A stretch of 47,187 bases of DNA from an uncultured Myxococcales bacterium (GTDB taxonomy: Bacteria; Myxococcota_A; UBA9042), in NCBI GenBank assembly GCA_903929795.1, contig CAIYWC010000220.1, positions 1 to 47,187 of the forward strand, in the 5' to 3' direction. This document shows, in pieces, positions 16,253 to 24,986 of this stretch; position 1 is the first letter of the stretch; each line of letters opens with the position of its first letter. Position numbers and translations under genes: made by a program. Under the pieces are notes generated by a model, which saw only the letters and a list, made by a program, of their open reading frames with translations, was not told the DNA's origin and made no database searches.

Positions 16253-19177
16253 CTAGAAGCACTGGGCCGTGACGTTGATGTCGTCCAGATAGACGCCCTG
16301 TCCGGTGTTGTCCACGCTGTCGACCGTGTCGAATGTGAAGTCAAAACGCATGGTTTGCCCCGTCATGGTCGACGGCAGCTGCACCGTGATCGGCTGCCAG
16401 GAGCCGAGGACGACGCCCTGCGGCTTGACCCAGAGGTTCGAGACGCTACCCGCGCCGCTGCCGTCGAGCTGCACGCCAGTGACCTTCAAGGTGTCGTAGC
16501 CGTTGCCGACTTCGGTGTCGAACCAGACGTTGAAGTTGAGCGTGGCGGGGCCCAAAACGGTGAAGGGAATCGCGATCGGCGGCGTGCTGGCGACGCCCTG
16601 CGAGGCGCCGAAGTCGAAGTTGTTCTTGGCGGGGTTGCCGTAATAGAGCGCTCCAGGCGGCGAGTCCGCGACCGCGCCGCTGCGCAACTGCCAGCCGAGC
16701 ACAGGGCTGCCGCTGCTGTTGGTAAGCGCCATGCCTTCGAGCTTGCCGTCGTCGAACGTGTTGGACCAGACCGCCGAGGCGCCGGGTTGGCAGCAGCTGC
16801 CGGCGGAAGCGTGGCTGCACTGGCCGCCGAAGCAGCTGTCCTGCGTGCACGAAAATCCGTCGTCGCAGTCCGTGTCGACGGTGCAGCAGCCCGCGGTGGG
16901 CTGCGTGAGGCACTGGTCGGTCGGCTCGTCGCACACGCCGGTGACGCATGCGCCGCCCGGGCACGGCTTGGGGCCGCCGCCCGCGCAGCCGCCGGCGCCG
17001 TCGCAGACGTCGTTCACGGTGCAAAACAGCCCGTCGTCGCACGCGACGCTGCCGCCCGCGTTGACGTTGACGCAGCCCTGCTGGGCTTCTGAGCACTGGG
17101 CAATCACGCACACTGAGCTGGAATTGCAGGCAAATGGCGTGCCGCCACAGCTGCCGGACGCGTCGCACTGGTCGCCGACGGTGCAAAACAGGCCGTCGTC
17201 GCAGCCGGTGCCGATGGGTTGCGCGGCGAGACTGCAGCTGTGGCTGGACGCGCCGGTGGAGACGCACGTCGCCGTTTGGCACGCCTTGGCGGCGCAGACG
17301 ACCGGGGTGCCGCCGCTGCACTTGCCGCCGGCGCAGACGTCGCCGACGGTGCAGCCATTGCCGTCGTCGCAGGCCGTGCCGCTGGCCTTGGCGACCGCCT
17401 GGCACTTGCCGGTGCTGGCGTCGCACGTGCCCGTGTTGCACGCGTCACCGGCCGAGCTGCAGTCCACCGGCGTGTTGCCGACCACGCATGCGCCGGCGCC
17501 GCAGGTGCCGCTGCCGGGCGCTTGGCACTTGTCGGCGGGGCTGCAGCTGGCGCCGTCCGCGTTCTTGGCGACGCATTTCCCGGCCTGACACACGTCGGTG
17601 GTGCACGGGTTCTTGTCATCGCAGTCCAAATCGACCGCGCAGTCGCATTTGACGACCGACACGCACTTGCCGCCCTTGCAGCTGTCGGACGTGCACACAT
17701 TCCCGTCGTCGCACACGGCCGTGTCGTCGACCGCATGCTGGCAGTCGGCGGTCAGGTCGCACGTGTCCGCGGTGCATGGGTTCTGGTCATTGCACGCGGT
17801 CGGGTCGGCCAGGTGCTGGCACGTGCCGGACGTGCCATCGCAGCTGTCAAATGTGCACAACAATCCGTCATCACAGGGTTTTTTGCTGCCCACACAAGCT
17901 CCACCGGCGCATGCGTCATTGACGGTGCAGGCGTTGCCATCGTCGCAGGGCCCCGCGAGCGTCGTGTGCAGGCAGCCGATATCCGCGGCGCACGAGTCGA
18001 CGGTGCACGGGTTTTTGTCGCTGCAATCGGCGGCGGCGCCGGCCACGCACGCGCCGGCGGCGCAATACGAGCTGACGGTGCACGCGTTGCCGTCGTCGCA
18101 CGTCGGAGAGTTGCCGACCGGCAAGGTCGCGCAGCTGCCGGTGGTCGTGTCGCACCCGGTTTTCAGGCACGCGCCGTCCTTGGAAGTATCGCAGATCACG
18201 GCGGAATCTGGTTTGGGCACGCAGATGCCGCTCAGAGGTGGCGCGGCCAGCGACGTGTCGCAGGTGTACTTGACGCCGCACAGGTCGGTCGCCTTGGTTT
18301 TGCAGTCGGTGTCGGCGGCGCAGGCGCAGGCGCTCGCGTCCGGCTTGCCTTTGCACACGCCTTTCTCGCAAAAATCCGGCGTGGAGCAGGCGTTGCCGTC
18401 GTCGCACGCGGCGATCTCGTCAAAGCCGACGACCGTGCAGCCGACCGCGAGGTCGCACGCGTCCTTGGTGCATGGATTGGCGTCGCTGCACACGTTCAGC
18501 TTGGGCGTGTGCTGGCAGCCGGTCGCCTTGGCGCACGTGTCCAGCGTGCAATCGATGTTGTCCGAGCAGCCCAGCGGCGCGCCCTGGCACACGCCCGCGA
18601 GGCACGCGTCGTTTCGCGTGCAGGCGTCGCCGTCGTCGCACGTCATCGCGAGGTTGGTGACCGGATCGTGGGCGATGACCTTGCCCTGGTCACAATAGTC
18701 GTTTGTACACGGGTTCTTGTCGTCGTAATCCGCCGCGGTGGCCGTCGTGCACGCGCCGAGCTTGCAGACCGAGCCGCACGCGCCGATGCCGCAGTTCGTG
18801 CCATCCGCCTGCGCTTGCGCAACGCACTGGCCGCTGCCGTCGCACCGCGTCTCCTGGCACGCAACCGGGTCGGTGAACGGGTCGACGCACAGGTCGCTGA
18901 CCGCGCGCAACTGCAGCTTGCACTCGCCGCTGACCGTGTCGCAAATTGGGTATTTGCAAGGGGTTTTGCCCTTGATGCTCTTGCAGTCGTCGTCCGTTTT
19001 GCAGCCGGGCGCCACGTCGCTGCTCAGCGCGTCGCCGCTGACTTCCTGGCCGTCGGCTGGGGCGTCGGGGGTACTGTCGGTGGTCGCGCTGGCCGCGTCG
19101 TCGCCGATGACGCGGATATCGCCGCACGCTGCGAAGCCGACAGCCATGCCCACCAGCCATCGGAATCCCCAAACCAT
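16253..19177 (-). CDS. Giant cysteine-repeat lipoprotein with C-terminal jelly-roll-like domain
   Basis: 974 residues. The signal peptide ends in GFAAC, so Cys18 is probably lipidated. From about residue 55 to 780 the protein is built from some sixteen variants of CDDGNxCTxDxCxxGxC, as in the Dicty_CTDC repeats of Dictyostelium matrix proteins and many myxobacterial surface proteins; the even spacing of cysteines suggests many disulfides. The last 190 residues (from about WSNTFDDGKLEGM) look like a beta-sandwich carbohydrate- or surface-binding domain ending in AQCF. Probably an extended cell-surface stalk. The repeats give the DNA an obvious internal periodicity. Gene end is 24 nt from the flavoprotein gene. 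Confidence 0.87.
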   Translation of the reverse strand: MVWGFRWLVGMAVGFAACGDIRVIGDDAASATTDSTPDAPADGQEVSGDALSSDVAPGCKTDDDCKSIKGKTPCKYPICDTVSGECKLQLRAVSDLCVDPFTDPVACQETRCDGSGQCVAQAQADGTNCGIGACGSVCKLGACTTATAADYDDKNPCTNDYCDQGKVIAHDPVTNLAMTCDDGDACTRNDACLAGVCQGAPLGCSDNIDCTLDTCAKATGCQHTPKLNVCSDANPCTKDACDLAVGCTVVGFDEIAACDDGNACSTPDFCEKGVCKGKPDASACACAADTDCKTKATDLCGVKYTCDTSLAAPPLSGICVPKPDSAVICDTSKDGACLKTGCDTTTGSCATLPVGNSPTCDDGNACTVSSYCAAGACVAGAAADCSDKNPCTVDSCAADIGCLHTTLAGPCDDGNACTVNDACAGGACVGSKKPCDDGLLCTFDSCDGTSGTCQHLADPTACNDQNPCTADTCDLTADCQHAVDDTAVCDDGNVCTSDSCKGGKCVSVVKCDCAVDLDCDDKNPCTTDVCQAGKCVAKNADGASCSPADKCQAPGSGTCGAGACVVGNTPVDCSSAGDACNTGTCDASTGKCQAVAKASGTACDDGNGCTVGDVCAGGKCSGGTPVVCAAKACQTATCVSTGASSHSCSLAAQPIGTGCDDGLFCTVGDQCDASGSCGGTPFACNSSSVCVIAQCSEAQQGCVNVNAGGSVACDDGLFCTVNDVCDGAGGCAGGGPKPCPGGACVTGVCDEPTDQCLTQPTAGCCTVDTDCDDGFSCTQDSCFGGQCSHASAGSCCQPGASAVWSNTFDDGKLEGMALTNSSGSPVLGWQLRSGAVADSPPGALYYGNPAKNNFDFGASQGVASTPPIAIPFTVLGPATLNFNVWFDTEVGNGYDTLKVTGVQLDGSGAGSVSNLWVKPQGVVLGSWQPITVQLPSTMTGQTMRFDFTFDTVDSVDNTGQGVYLDDINVTAQCF

Positions 19178-19220
19178 GCCGACAATCCTCCCGCCTCAGC
19201 CACTGCCGAGCCCGCCCATC

Positions 19221-20417
19221 CTACCGCCGCGGCGGTTTGCGCGCCACCGGATCCCGCGACGGCACGCCCGATCGCGGTCGCGCGTTCGGCGGATTCTGGG
19301 CCTTTTGCGGCACCCAGCCCGGCTCCGAGCCGCTGCCGCGCCGCATCTCCGCCGGCGCGCCCGGCACCACCAACGCATCCCCGCGCCAGGCGTTCACAAG
19401 CTCGGGCCAGGTCCGCCCCGCGTCATGCCGTTCCGCCACCGCGACGCGGCGGCCGTCGACACCGCACAAGTAGCGGCGAAACGTCTCGCCCGCGGTCATC
19501 GGCCCGCCAATCACCCGAAACTGCTGAGGATTCGCCGGACCGTCGGGCTGATCGACCAGCACGAGATGGCTGAATTTCAGCGTCGTGCGCCGATGGCCAA
19601 TCGCCTCGTCCAGCAGCGTCACCAGCCGCGGCCGCTCCCAGGGCTGCTCCGCGTGGCACCAATCACGCGTGTTTTCCGCCAGCGGACAGGGCATTTTGCC
19701 CATGCACGGTGACACGATCGCCAAGCTCGTCTGGGCAATCAGCTGCTCGCGCACGCCGATCAGCTTGTGCGACCCGTGGCGCGTCGCCGGCTCCACGAGC
19801 ACTACCGCGCCGCCGGGCGCCAGCCGTTCGGCCAAGAGCCGCGTCAGCCAGTCCTCCGCCGGCCGGTTGGTCTGGTTGGGCCACTCGTTCAGCACGTGCG
19901 AGGCCAAAATCACGTCGTACTGCCCCGTCAGCTTGTGCAGCGTCTTGCCGTCGCGGAGGTTGCCGTCGATCAGCCGGACTTTTGTATCAGCTCGTAATTG
20001 CTGCAAAATCGCCTGACCATCCTCCATCGATTGGCGCGCCGCGTCCACCGCCGTCACCTCGAGCGGCGCGTCCGTCGCCAGCGCCAGCGCCAGCGTCGCC
20101 GTCAGCGGACCGGAGCCGAGGTCCAGAACGCGCAGCGGCCGCGCGGCAATCCGCGCCAGAATGCCCGAGCGCTGCAGCACTTGCAGAACCGTCGCCACAC
20201 CGGTCGGCACAAAGTACAGCAAATACGCGGCCCTGAAGCGCGGCTGAGTCATGTAGCCCGCCGGCAGGGCCACGCGCGCCTGGGTAAACAGCCCGGAAAG
20301 CAGCGCCAGCGCCTCCGCGTGCACCTGGGCCAGCGGCTGGTGACGCGCGCGCGGGGGCGTCAGGTGCGCGCGGACGTGGGCTTCCAGCAGGTCAGGCAGA
20401 CCGGCAAGATCCGGCAT
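19221..20417 (-). CDS. Rsm22-like small-subunit assembly methyltransferase
   Basis: About 398 residues from the ATG at 20417 (MPDLAGLPDLLEA). The central Rossmann-type part has the SAM-binding loop VLDLGSGPLTATLALA, followed by HVLNEW and APGGAVVLVEPA. Next is the family hallmark SPCMGKMPCPLAEN...DWCH, whose cysteines, with another at YLCG, match the Fe-S or zinc ligands described for Rsm22/METTL17. These proteins bind the small ribosomal subunit during assembly. The C-terminal 40 residues are Pro/Arg-rich and probably disordered. No strong Shine-Dalgarno sequence was seen, so the start is by homology; an upstream ATG at 20489 is less likely. Confidence 0.87.
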   Translation of the reverse strand: MPDLAGLPDLLEAHVRAHLTPPRARHQPLAQVHAEALALLSGLFTQARVALPAGYMTQPRFRAAYLLYFVPTGVATVLQVLQRSGILARIAARPLRVLDLGSGPLTATLALALATDAPLEVTAVDAARQSMEDGQAILQQLRADTKVRLIDGNLRDGKTLHKLTGQYDVILASHVLNEWPNQTNRPAEDWLTRLLAERLAPGGAVVLVEPATRHGSHKLIGVREQLIAQTSLAIVSPCMGKMPCPLAENTRDWCHAEQPWERPRLVTLLDEAIGHRRTTLKFSHLVLVDQPDGPANPQQFRVIGGPMTAGETFRRYLCGVDGRRVAVAERHDAGRTWPELVNAWRGDALVVPGAPAEMRRGSGSEPGWVPQKAQNPPNARPRSGVPSRDPVARKPPRR

Positions 20418-20492
20418 TGGGCGGGGAAATTTCGAGTGCACAGGGCTCCGCAACAGGCGCCACCTGCAAGGCGGACGCCGCGAGCGCAAACG

Positions 20493-20537
20493 AAAAAGCC
20501 GCAGCGCCCGCAGGGTGAACCCCTGCGAGGCCGCGGC
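20493..20537 (-). terminator. Rho-independent terminator of the Lys/Glu/Ala small gene
   Basis: On the minus strand an outer 5-bp stem (GCCGC/GCGGC) encloses a perfect 7-bp stem CGCAGGG/CCCTGCG with a GTTCA loop, followed immediately by five T. It lies about 90 nt downstream of the small exported protein gene ending at 20625 and before the Rsm22-like gene, so it separates the two units. Confidence 0.75.
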
Positions 20538-20624
20538 CCTTCGCGATTGTCAGCAACCGGCAACGCCTGGACAGGCACCGGCCGCCGCAAAGAAGACGCA
20601 GAAGTCAGAAGTGAGCCGTGGGGC

Positions 20625-20876
20625 TTACTTCGCTTCCTCGGCCTTCTTCTCGGCCTTTTCTTTCTTCTCGTGCTTCTTCTCGGCCTTCTTTTCTGCCTTT
20701 TCTTCGGCCTTCTTCTCGCCCTTTTCTTCCTTTTCTTTCTTGGCCTTGTGGCCCTTCTTCTCGGCCTTGCCTTCTTCCTTCTTCTCGGCCTTCGCGGGCT
20801 CTTCGCCGGCGAACGCGGAGGCGCCCACGAAGGTGGAAAGGACGGCGACGGTCAGGGTCTTGGCGATCAACTTCAT
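20625..20876 (-). CDS. Small exported Lys/Glu/Ala-rich protein
   Basis: 83 residues: signal peptide MKLIAKTLTVAVLSTFVGAS with cleavage after ASAFA, then a mature part of almost only Lys, Glu and Ala (KKAEEKAEKKAEKKHEKK), expected to form a long charged single helix. GGAG lies 8 nt before the ATG. It has its own terminator and sits alone between two intergenic regions. No family recognised; such low-complexity helices occur in many unrelated small envelope proteins. The DNA shows repeated GCC TTC TTC TCG units on the plus strand, so the length may vary between strains. Confidence 0.75.
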   Translation of the reverse strand: MKLIAKTLTVAVLSTFVGASAFAGEEPAKAEKKEEGKAEKKGHKAKKEKEEKGEKKAEEKAEKKAEKKHEKKEKAEKKAEEAK

Positions 20877-21125
20877 CTGATTGGCTCCATGAGGTGCGAC
20901 GCGGCGGTGCGCGTACATCTGTCGGTTGGATGCGACTCTGGCTTTTTGGCACGCCCGATACGGCCAACTTGGCAGCACGGGATCATCGCCCGACAACGTG
21001 CTAGGGTCTAAACGCATTTGCCGCCGAGGTCAAGTCCCGCGCGGCCCGCGCGCAGGCGTCCGCTCAGGTCGCTTCCGGCTTGGCGCGGGGGCCGGCCGCT
21101 GACCGACCTGACGCCGCGCCGCCGC

Positions 21126-21374
21126 CTACTTGGGCGCAGGAGTCGGGGTCGGAGCCGCCGGTTCGTCCTTTTTTCCCTCATCTTTCTTGCCTTTCTTGGG
21201 ATCCGCCGCCTTGCCGCCGCAGCCGCCTTTGCCGCCGCAACCGCCCTTGCCACCACAGCCTGCCTTGCCGGTGAGCGCCTTTGCGCCCTGCCCCGCGTCC
21301 GCATTCGCCGTCGCGCCCATGGCCAATCCCGCCACTGCGACGCCGAGTGTCGTCGCGATCAAACCCTTCTTCAT
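21126..21374 (-). CDS. Small exported Cys-Gly-Lys repeat protein
   Basis: 82 residues with a signal peptide (MKKGLIATTLGVAVAGLAMG, cleavage near ANA), a short linker, then three GCGGKG-type repeats (GKAGCGGKGGCGGKGGCGGK) and a Lys/Asp plus Pro/Thr tail. AGGAG lies 6 nt before the ATG. Three regularly spaced cysteines in a Gly/Lys context suggest metal binding. It recalls the Cys-rich precursors modified by MNIO (DUF692) enzymes, but no such enzyme or partner is in the window. Divergent from the FabG gene with 199 nt between. Confidence 0.75.
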   Translation of the reverse strand: MKKGLIATTLGVAVAGLAMGATANADAGQGAKALTGKAGCGGKGGCGGKGGCGGKAADPKKGKKDEGKKDEPAAPTPTPAPK

Positions 21375-21573
21375 GCGATCTCCTGGATGATGAACGCGCC
21401 CGCACGACAGCGTTCAGGTAGTTGCGCAAACGCGCAGCGGGCCATGCCCCCGCGGGCCGGCCTGTTGCATTGTGCGGACGATGCGCGGCTGCGTCAACGC
21501 GCTTTGTCGCCGCGCGCCGCTTGTCCAAATCCGACCGCTGTGGCACCTTTTTGGCCCTGACACGGAGACGATC

Positions 21574-23040
21574 ATGCAAGACGACTGGAGCCTCAATCCC
21601 AATGTTCGCAAGCTGCTTCGCCGGGTTCCGCTGCCGATCTCACTGCCGACGCCGCTGCGGCGCGGTCTGGGACGGTCGACGGCGACGGAGCTGCTGGGCA
21701 CCCGCGCCGTCCTGACGCACCTGCGCGACAGCCTGGACCTCGCGCTGGCGCAGGCCGTGCAGCACGCGGGTGCGGCGGTCACGATCGCGGATCCGGCGGG
21801 CGACACGACGCTGACGGGGCGGATCGTCGACGGCGGCGGCCAGCTGGTGCCGGCGACGGCGGACCTGCCGGGCGGGCTGCTGGCGGCGATTGTCCAGAGC
21901 GGTGCGTCGGGCGATCGCCGCCCAGTCACGCTGATTCACCGCGTCACGCGGCCGCACAGCAGCGATCTGGCGGTCAACGAGACGACCGACGCGCTGCTGG
22001 CCGTGGGTCACGCCGCGGCGCAGCTTCCGGCCAATAGCCGGCTGCTGCTCGTGATTGGCCCCGATCTGCGCGGCGACAGCCTGGCGGGGTTGATGACGGC
22101 GGCGACGCAGGGCTTTGCGCGATCCGCGTTCAAGGAGCTGGGCAAGACCGGGAGCACGTGCCACGTCCTTCGCGTGGAGGACGCGCAAGCGGCGGCTGCA
22201 CTGGCGGCTTTTCTGGCCAGCCCGCGCGCGGCGTTTCTGACCGGCCTGGACCTGCTGGCGCAGAAATCGCTGGCGGGCGACGCGGCGGATCGCCCGGCGC
22301 TGGAAGGCAAATCGGTGCTGGTAACGGGCGCCGCGCGCGGAATTGGCGCGGCGATCGCGGAGCGGCTGGCGCTGGAAGGCGCGCTCGTGTGGATCAACGA
22401 CATCGCGCAGTCGCAAGCGGCGGCGGCGGATACGGTCGCGCAGATCCGCGCGCGCGGCGGTCAGGCGGAATTCATCGCCGCGGACGTCGGCACGCTCACG
22501 GGCGCGCAGGCGATCGCGGACGCGATCGGCAAAGGCCAAGGGCCGCTCCATGGCATCATCCACAACGCGGGCATCACGCGGGACCGCACGCTGCGCAAGA
22601 TGTCGGTCGCGCAGTGGCGCCAGGTGCTGCAGGTGAATTTTGGCGCCATGCATCTGGTTCAGACGGCCGTGACGCCGCTGCTGCAGCCGGGCGCGGCGAT
22701 GGTGCTGATGAGCTCCGTGATGGGCATTTCCGGCAATTTTGGCCAGACCAACTACAGCGCGTCCAAATCCGCTGTCATCGAGCTGGCCAAGCAGTGGGCG
22801 TGCGACGGCTACGCGCGCGGGCTGCGGGCAAACGCGATCGCGCCTGGCTTCATCTTGACCGACATGACCGCGCAAATGCCTGTGATGAATCGGGAAATGG
22901 CCAAGCAGCTGACCGCGCTTTTGCAGCCTGGACTGCCGCTGGACGTCGCGGAGCTCGCGTGTTTTCTGATCGGCGCCCAGTCGCGCGGCGTGACCGGCCA
23001 AGTCCTGCGCTGCGATGGCGGCATGGCTTTTGGCGCCTGA
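21574..23040 (+). CDS. High-molecular-weight 3-oxoacyl-ACP/CoA reductase (FabG4-like SDR)
   Basis: 488 residues, about twice the length of ordinary FabG. The N-terminal 230 residues form the nucleotide-poor Rossmann-like domain of HMwFabG proteins (starts MQDDWSLNPNVRKLLRRV). The C-terminal SDR domain has the NAD(P) loop TGAARGIGAA (about residue 250), HNAG, and the catalytic Ser-Tyr-Lys in SSVMGISGNFGQTNYSASK. Expected to reduce 3-oxoacyl thioesters in fatty-acid or polyketide-like metabolism. GGAG lies 6 nt upstream of the ATG; the frame is open further upstream but without homology. Transcribed alone, followed by 236 nt and the kinase gene. Confidence 0.88.
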   Translation: MQDDWSLNPNVRKLLRRVPLPISLPTPLRRGLGRSTATELLGTRAVLTHLRDSLDLALAQAVQHAGAAVTIADPAGDTTLTGRIVDGGGQLVPATADLPGGLLAAIVQSGASGDRRPVTLIHRVTRPHSSDLAVNETTDALLAVGHAAAQLPANSRLLLVIGPDLRGDSLAGLMTAATQGFARSAFKELGKTGSTCHVLRVEDAQAAAALAAFLASPRAAFLTGLDLLAQKSLAGDAADRPALEGKSVLVTGAARGIGAAIAERLALEGALVWINDIAQSQAAAADTVAQIRARGGQAEFIAADVGTLTGAQAIADAIGKGQGPLHGIIHNAGITRDRTLRKMSVAQWRQVLQVNFGAMHLVQTAVTPLLQPGAAMVLMSSVMGISGNFGQTNYSASKSAVIELAKQWACDGYARGLRANAIAPGFILTDMTAQMPVMNREMAKQLTALLQPGLPLDVAELACFLIGAQSRGVTGQVLRCDGGMAFGA

Positions 23041-23276
23041 CCGGCAGACGATGCGCGGTCTGTACGTTCCGACCGAAGTTCGAGCTCAAACCTCTTTCAT
23101 CCGAGGCGTGCCGCCTTCGGACACGCTCGCGGATCCAGTCCGAAATGCCAGCGGTCTGACTGGAAAAGCTTGGTGTTGGACAGAGGTCAGGCTGTTTGGT
23201 GCGATTTGGACTTGTCGCCGGCGCTGGCGCGGAGTAAGAACGCCGGGTTGCGATTCTCCAAGCGCAGGACACGGCC

Positions 23277-24908
23277 ATGAGCCTGACGGCGGGCAAGAAA
23301 ACCGACAATGCCAAGACGGTCGAGGTGTCGCACCGGCCCACGTCTGATCTGGGCCCGGCGCCGCGGCACTTGAGCGACTGGATTCGCGCGCGGCCGTATT
23401 GGGCCATGTTGCCGCTTTTCAACGACTTGACCGACGAGGGCCTGAAGACGCTGCAAGAAGCGATGGAGCCCGTGACGTTTCGCGATGGCGCCGTCCTGCT
23501 GCGCCAGGGCGCGTTGGGCGAGGAGATGTTCGTCGTCGAGCGCGGCCGAGTGCACGTGCTGGTGGAAAACGACGCCGGGCAGCCGATTTTTGAGACGGAT
23601 CTGGACGGCCCGGCGCTGGTGGGCGAGATGGCGCTGGTCACCCGCGAGCCGCGCACGGCGACAGTGACAGCGGTGGGCAACGTCCTGGCGCACCGAATTC
23701 GCAAGAGCGCGCTGGAAGAGCTGTTTGCGCGCCATCCGCAGGCCGCGTCGTTCCTGACCACGCTGGTGGGCGAGCGGCTGATGGAAACGCACGGCATCCG
23801 CAAGGTCGGCAAGTATGAAGTGCTTGGTCCGCTGGGCGCGGGCGGCGTGGCCACGGTGTTCGAGGCGCGGCATCCGGGGCTCGGTCGGTCCGTGGCGCTG
23901 AAGATGCTGTCGCACGCGCTGGTCTATGACCAGAATTTCGCAGAACATTTTGGTCGCGAGGGGCGCATCGTCGCCGGCCTGACGCATGACAACATTGTGC
24001 GCGTGCTGGACACCGAGGAGGCGTATGGCACGCGCTTTATCGTCATGGAAAAGCTCAACGGCGAGCTGCTGGAGGCGCTGATCCGCCGCCGCGAGGAGCT
24101 GGACTGGTACGTCGTGCGGCGCATCCTGGCGGAGCTGGCGAGCGCGCTGGCCTATTCGCACGAGCAGGGGCTGATCCACCGCGACGTCAAGCCGGCGAAC
24201 GTGTTCATGACCGAGGATCGCCGCGTCAAGCTGCTGGATTTCGGCATCGCGGTTTCCGTCGGTGTGCCGACCGATCAGGACGGCAAAGTGGTCGGGACGC
24301 CGTTCTACATGTCGCCGGAGCAGATCCTCGGTTTGCCGCTGGACGGCCGTGCAGACCTGTATTCATTGGGTATTTTGGCCTACGAGCTGTGCACGCACGA
24401 GCTGCCGTTTTGGGCCGAGACGGTGCAGTCGGTTTTTAACCTGCACCTGAACCAGGAGACGCCGGATCCGCGGCTTGTCGAACCGGATTTGCCCGATGAT
24501 CTCGCGGAATTTATCCGGATCAGCACCGCCAAGGATCCGATTCGCCGCTTCGGTTCCTGCTACGACGCCGCGAGCTTTCTATACCGCGGCATGGACGAGG
24601 GCTCGACCGCGCCGCACGAGATGTCCACGCTGGCCATGACTTACCTGCCGAGCCGCCGCGGGCAGGTCCAGCAAATCCTCAACGAGGCGCTGGGCAAGTT
24701 GAAGCGGCTGCGCGGCGTGCAGACTTTCGCGTCGAATCAGGTCGAAGTGGAGGTCGCCGCCCTGCCCCGCGCGGCGGACCCGAAGCGCCTGACCGTGACC
24801 TCGCAGATTCTGGAAGCCGCGACGGCGTACCACCGCCCGCCCGCGCGTCGCGAAATACCCGAGATGCCGCCGCCGGACGACCTGCCGGACGGCCCGCCGA
24901 CGCCCTGA
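23277..24908 (+). CDS. Ser/Thr protein kinase with N-terminal cyclic-nucleotide-binding domain
   Basis: 543 residues, no signal peptide or membrane segment, so cytoplasmic. Residues about 45-165 form a cNMP-binding domain with an intact phosphate-binding cassette (VGEMALVTREPRTATV, keeping the Glu and Arg that contact cyclic nucleotides). Residues about 178-440 form a Hanks-type kinase: GAGGVATVF loop, ALKML lysine, HRDVKPAN, DFGIAV, SPEQ. The C-terminal 100 residues are less ordered and end Pro-rich. The order cNMP then kinase resembles eukaryotic PKG and suggests activation by cAMP or cGMP. AGGA lies 8 nt before the ATG. It converges with the beta-barrel gene at 24987. Confidence 0.92.
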   Translation: MSLTAGKKTDNAKTVEVSHRPTSDLGPAPRHLSDWIRARPYWAMLPLFNDLTDEGLKTLQEAMEPVTFRDGAVLLRQGALGEEMFVVERGRVHVLVENDAGQPIFETDLDGPALVGEMALVTREPRTATVTAVGNVLAHRIRKSALEELFARHPQAASFLTTLVGERLMETHGIRKVGKYEVLGPLGAGGVATVFEARHPGLGRSVALKMLSHALVYDQNFAEHFGREGRIVAGLTHDNIVRVLDTEEAYGTRFIVMEKLNGELLEALIRRREELDWYVVRRILAELASALAYSHEQGLIHRDVKPANVFMTEDRRVKLLDFGIAVSVGVPTDQDGKVVGTPFYMSPEQILGLPLDGRADLYSLGILAYELCTHELPFWAETVQSVFNLHLNQETPDPRLVEPDLPDDLAEFIRISTAKDPIRRFGSCYDAASFLYRGMDEGSTAPHEMSTLAMTYLPSRRGQVQQILNEALGKLKRLRGVQTFASNQVEVEVAALPRAADPKRLTVTSQILEAATAYHRPPARREIPEMPPPDDLPDGPPTP

Positions 24909-24986
24909 GCCGGCTGCCCGGTTTCCAGCACTCCGCTGCGTCTCCCAGACCGGTTGCCGTCGCCCAGACCTGTTGCGTTTCCGCCG

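Noticed and set aside
16253..19177. Periodic DNA considered as a CRISPR array
   Set aside because: Repeats differ in length and sequence and keep the reading frame; they encode cysteine repeats.
17219..19573. Plus-strand open frame of 784 codons
   Set aside because: Antisense to the cysteine-repeat gene; its repetitive look is the mirror of the CDDGNxCT units.
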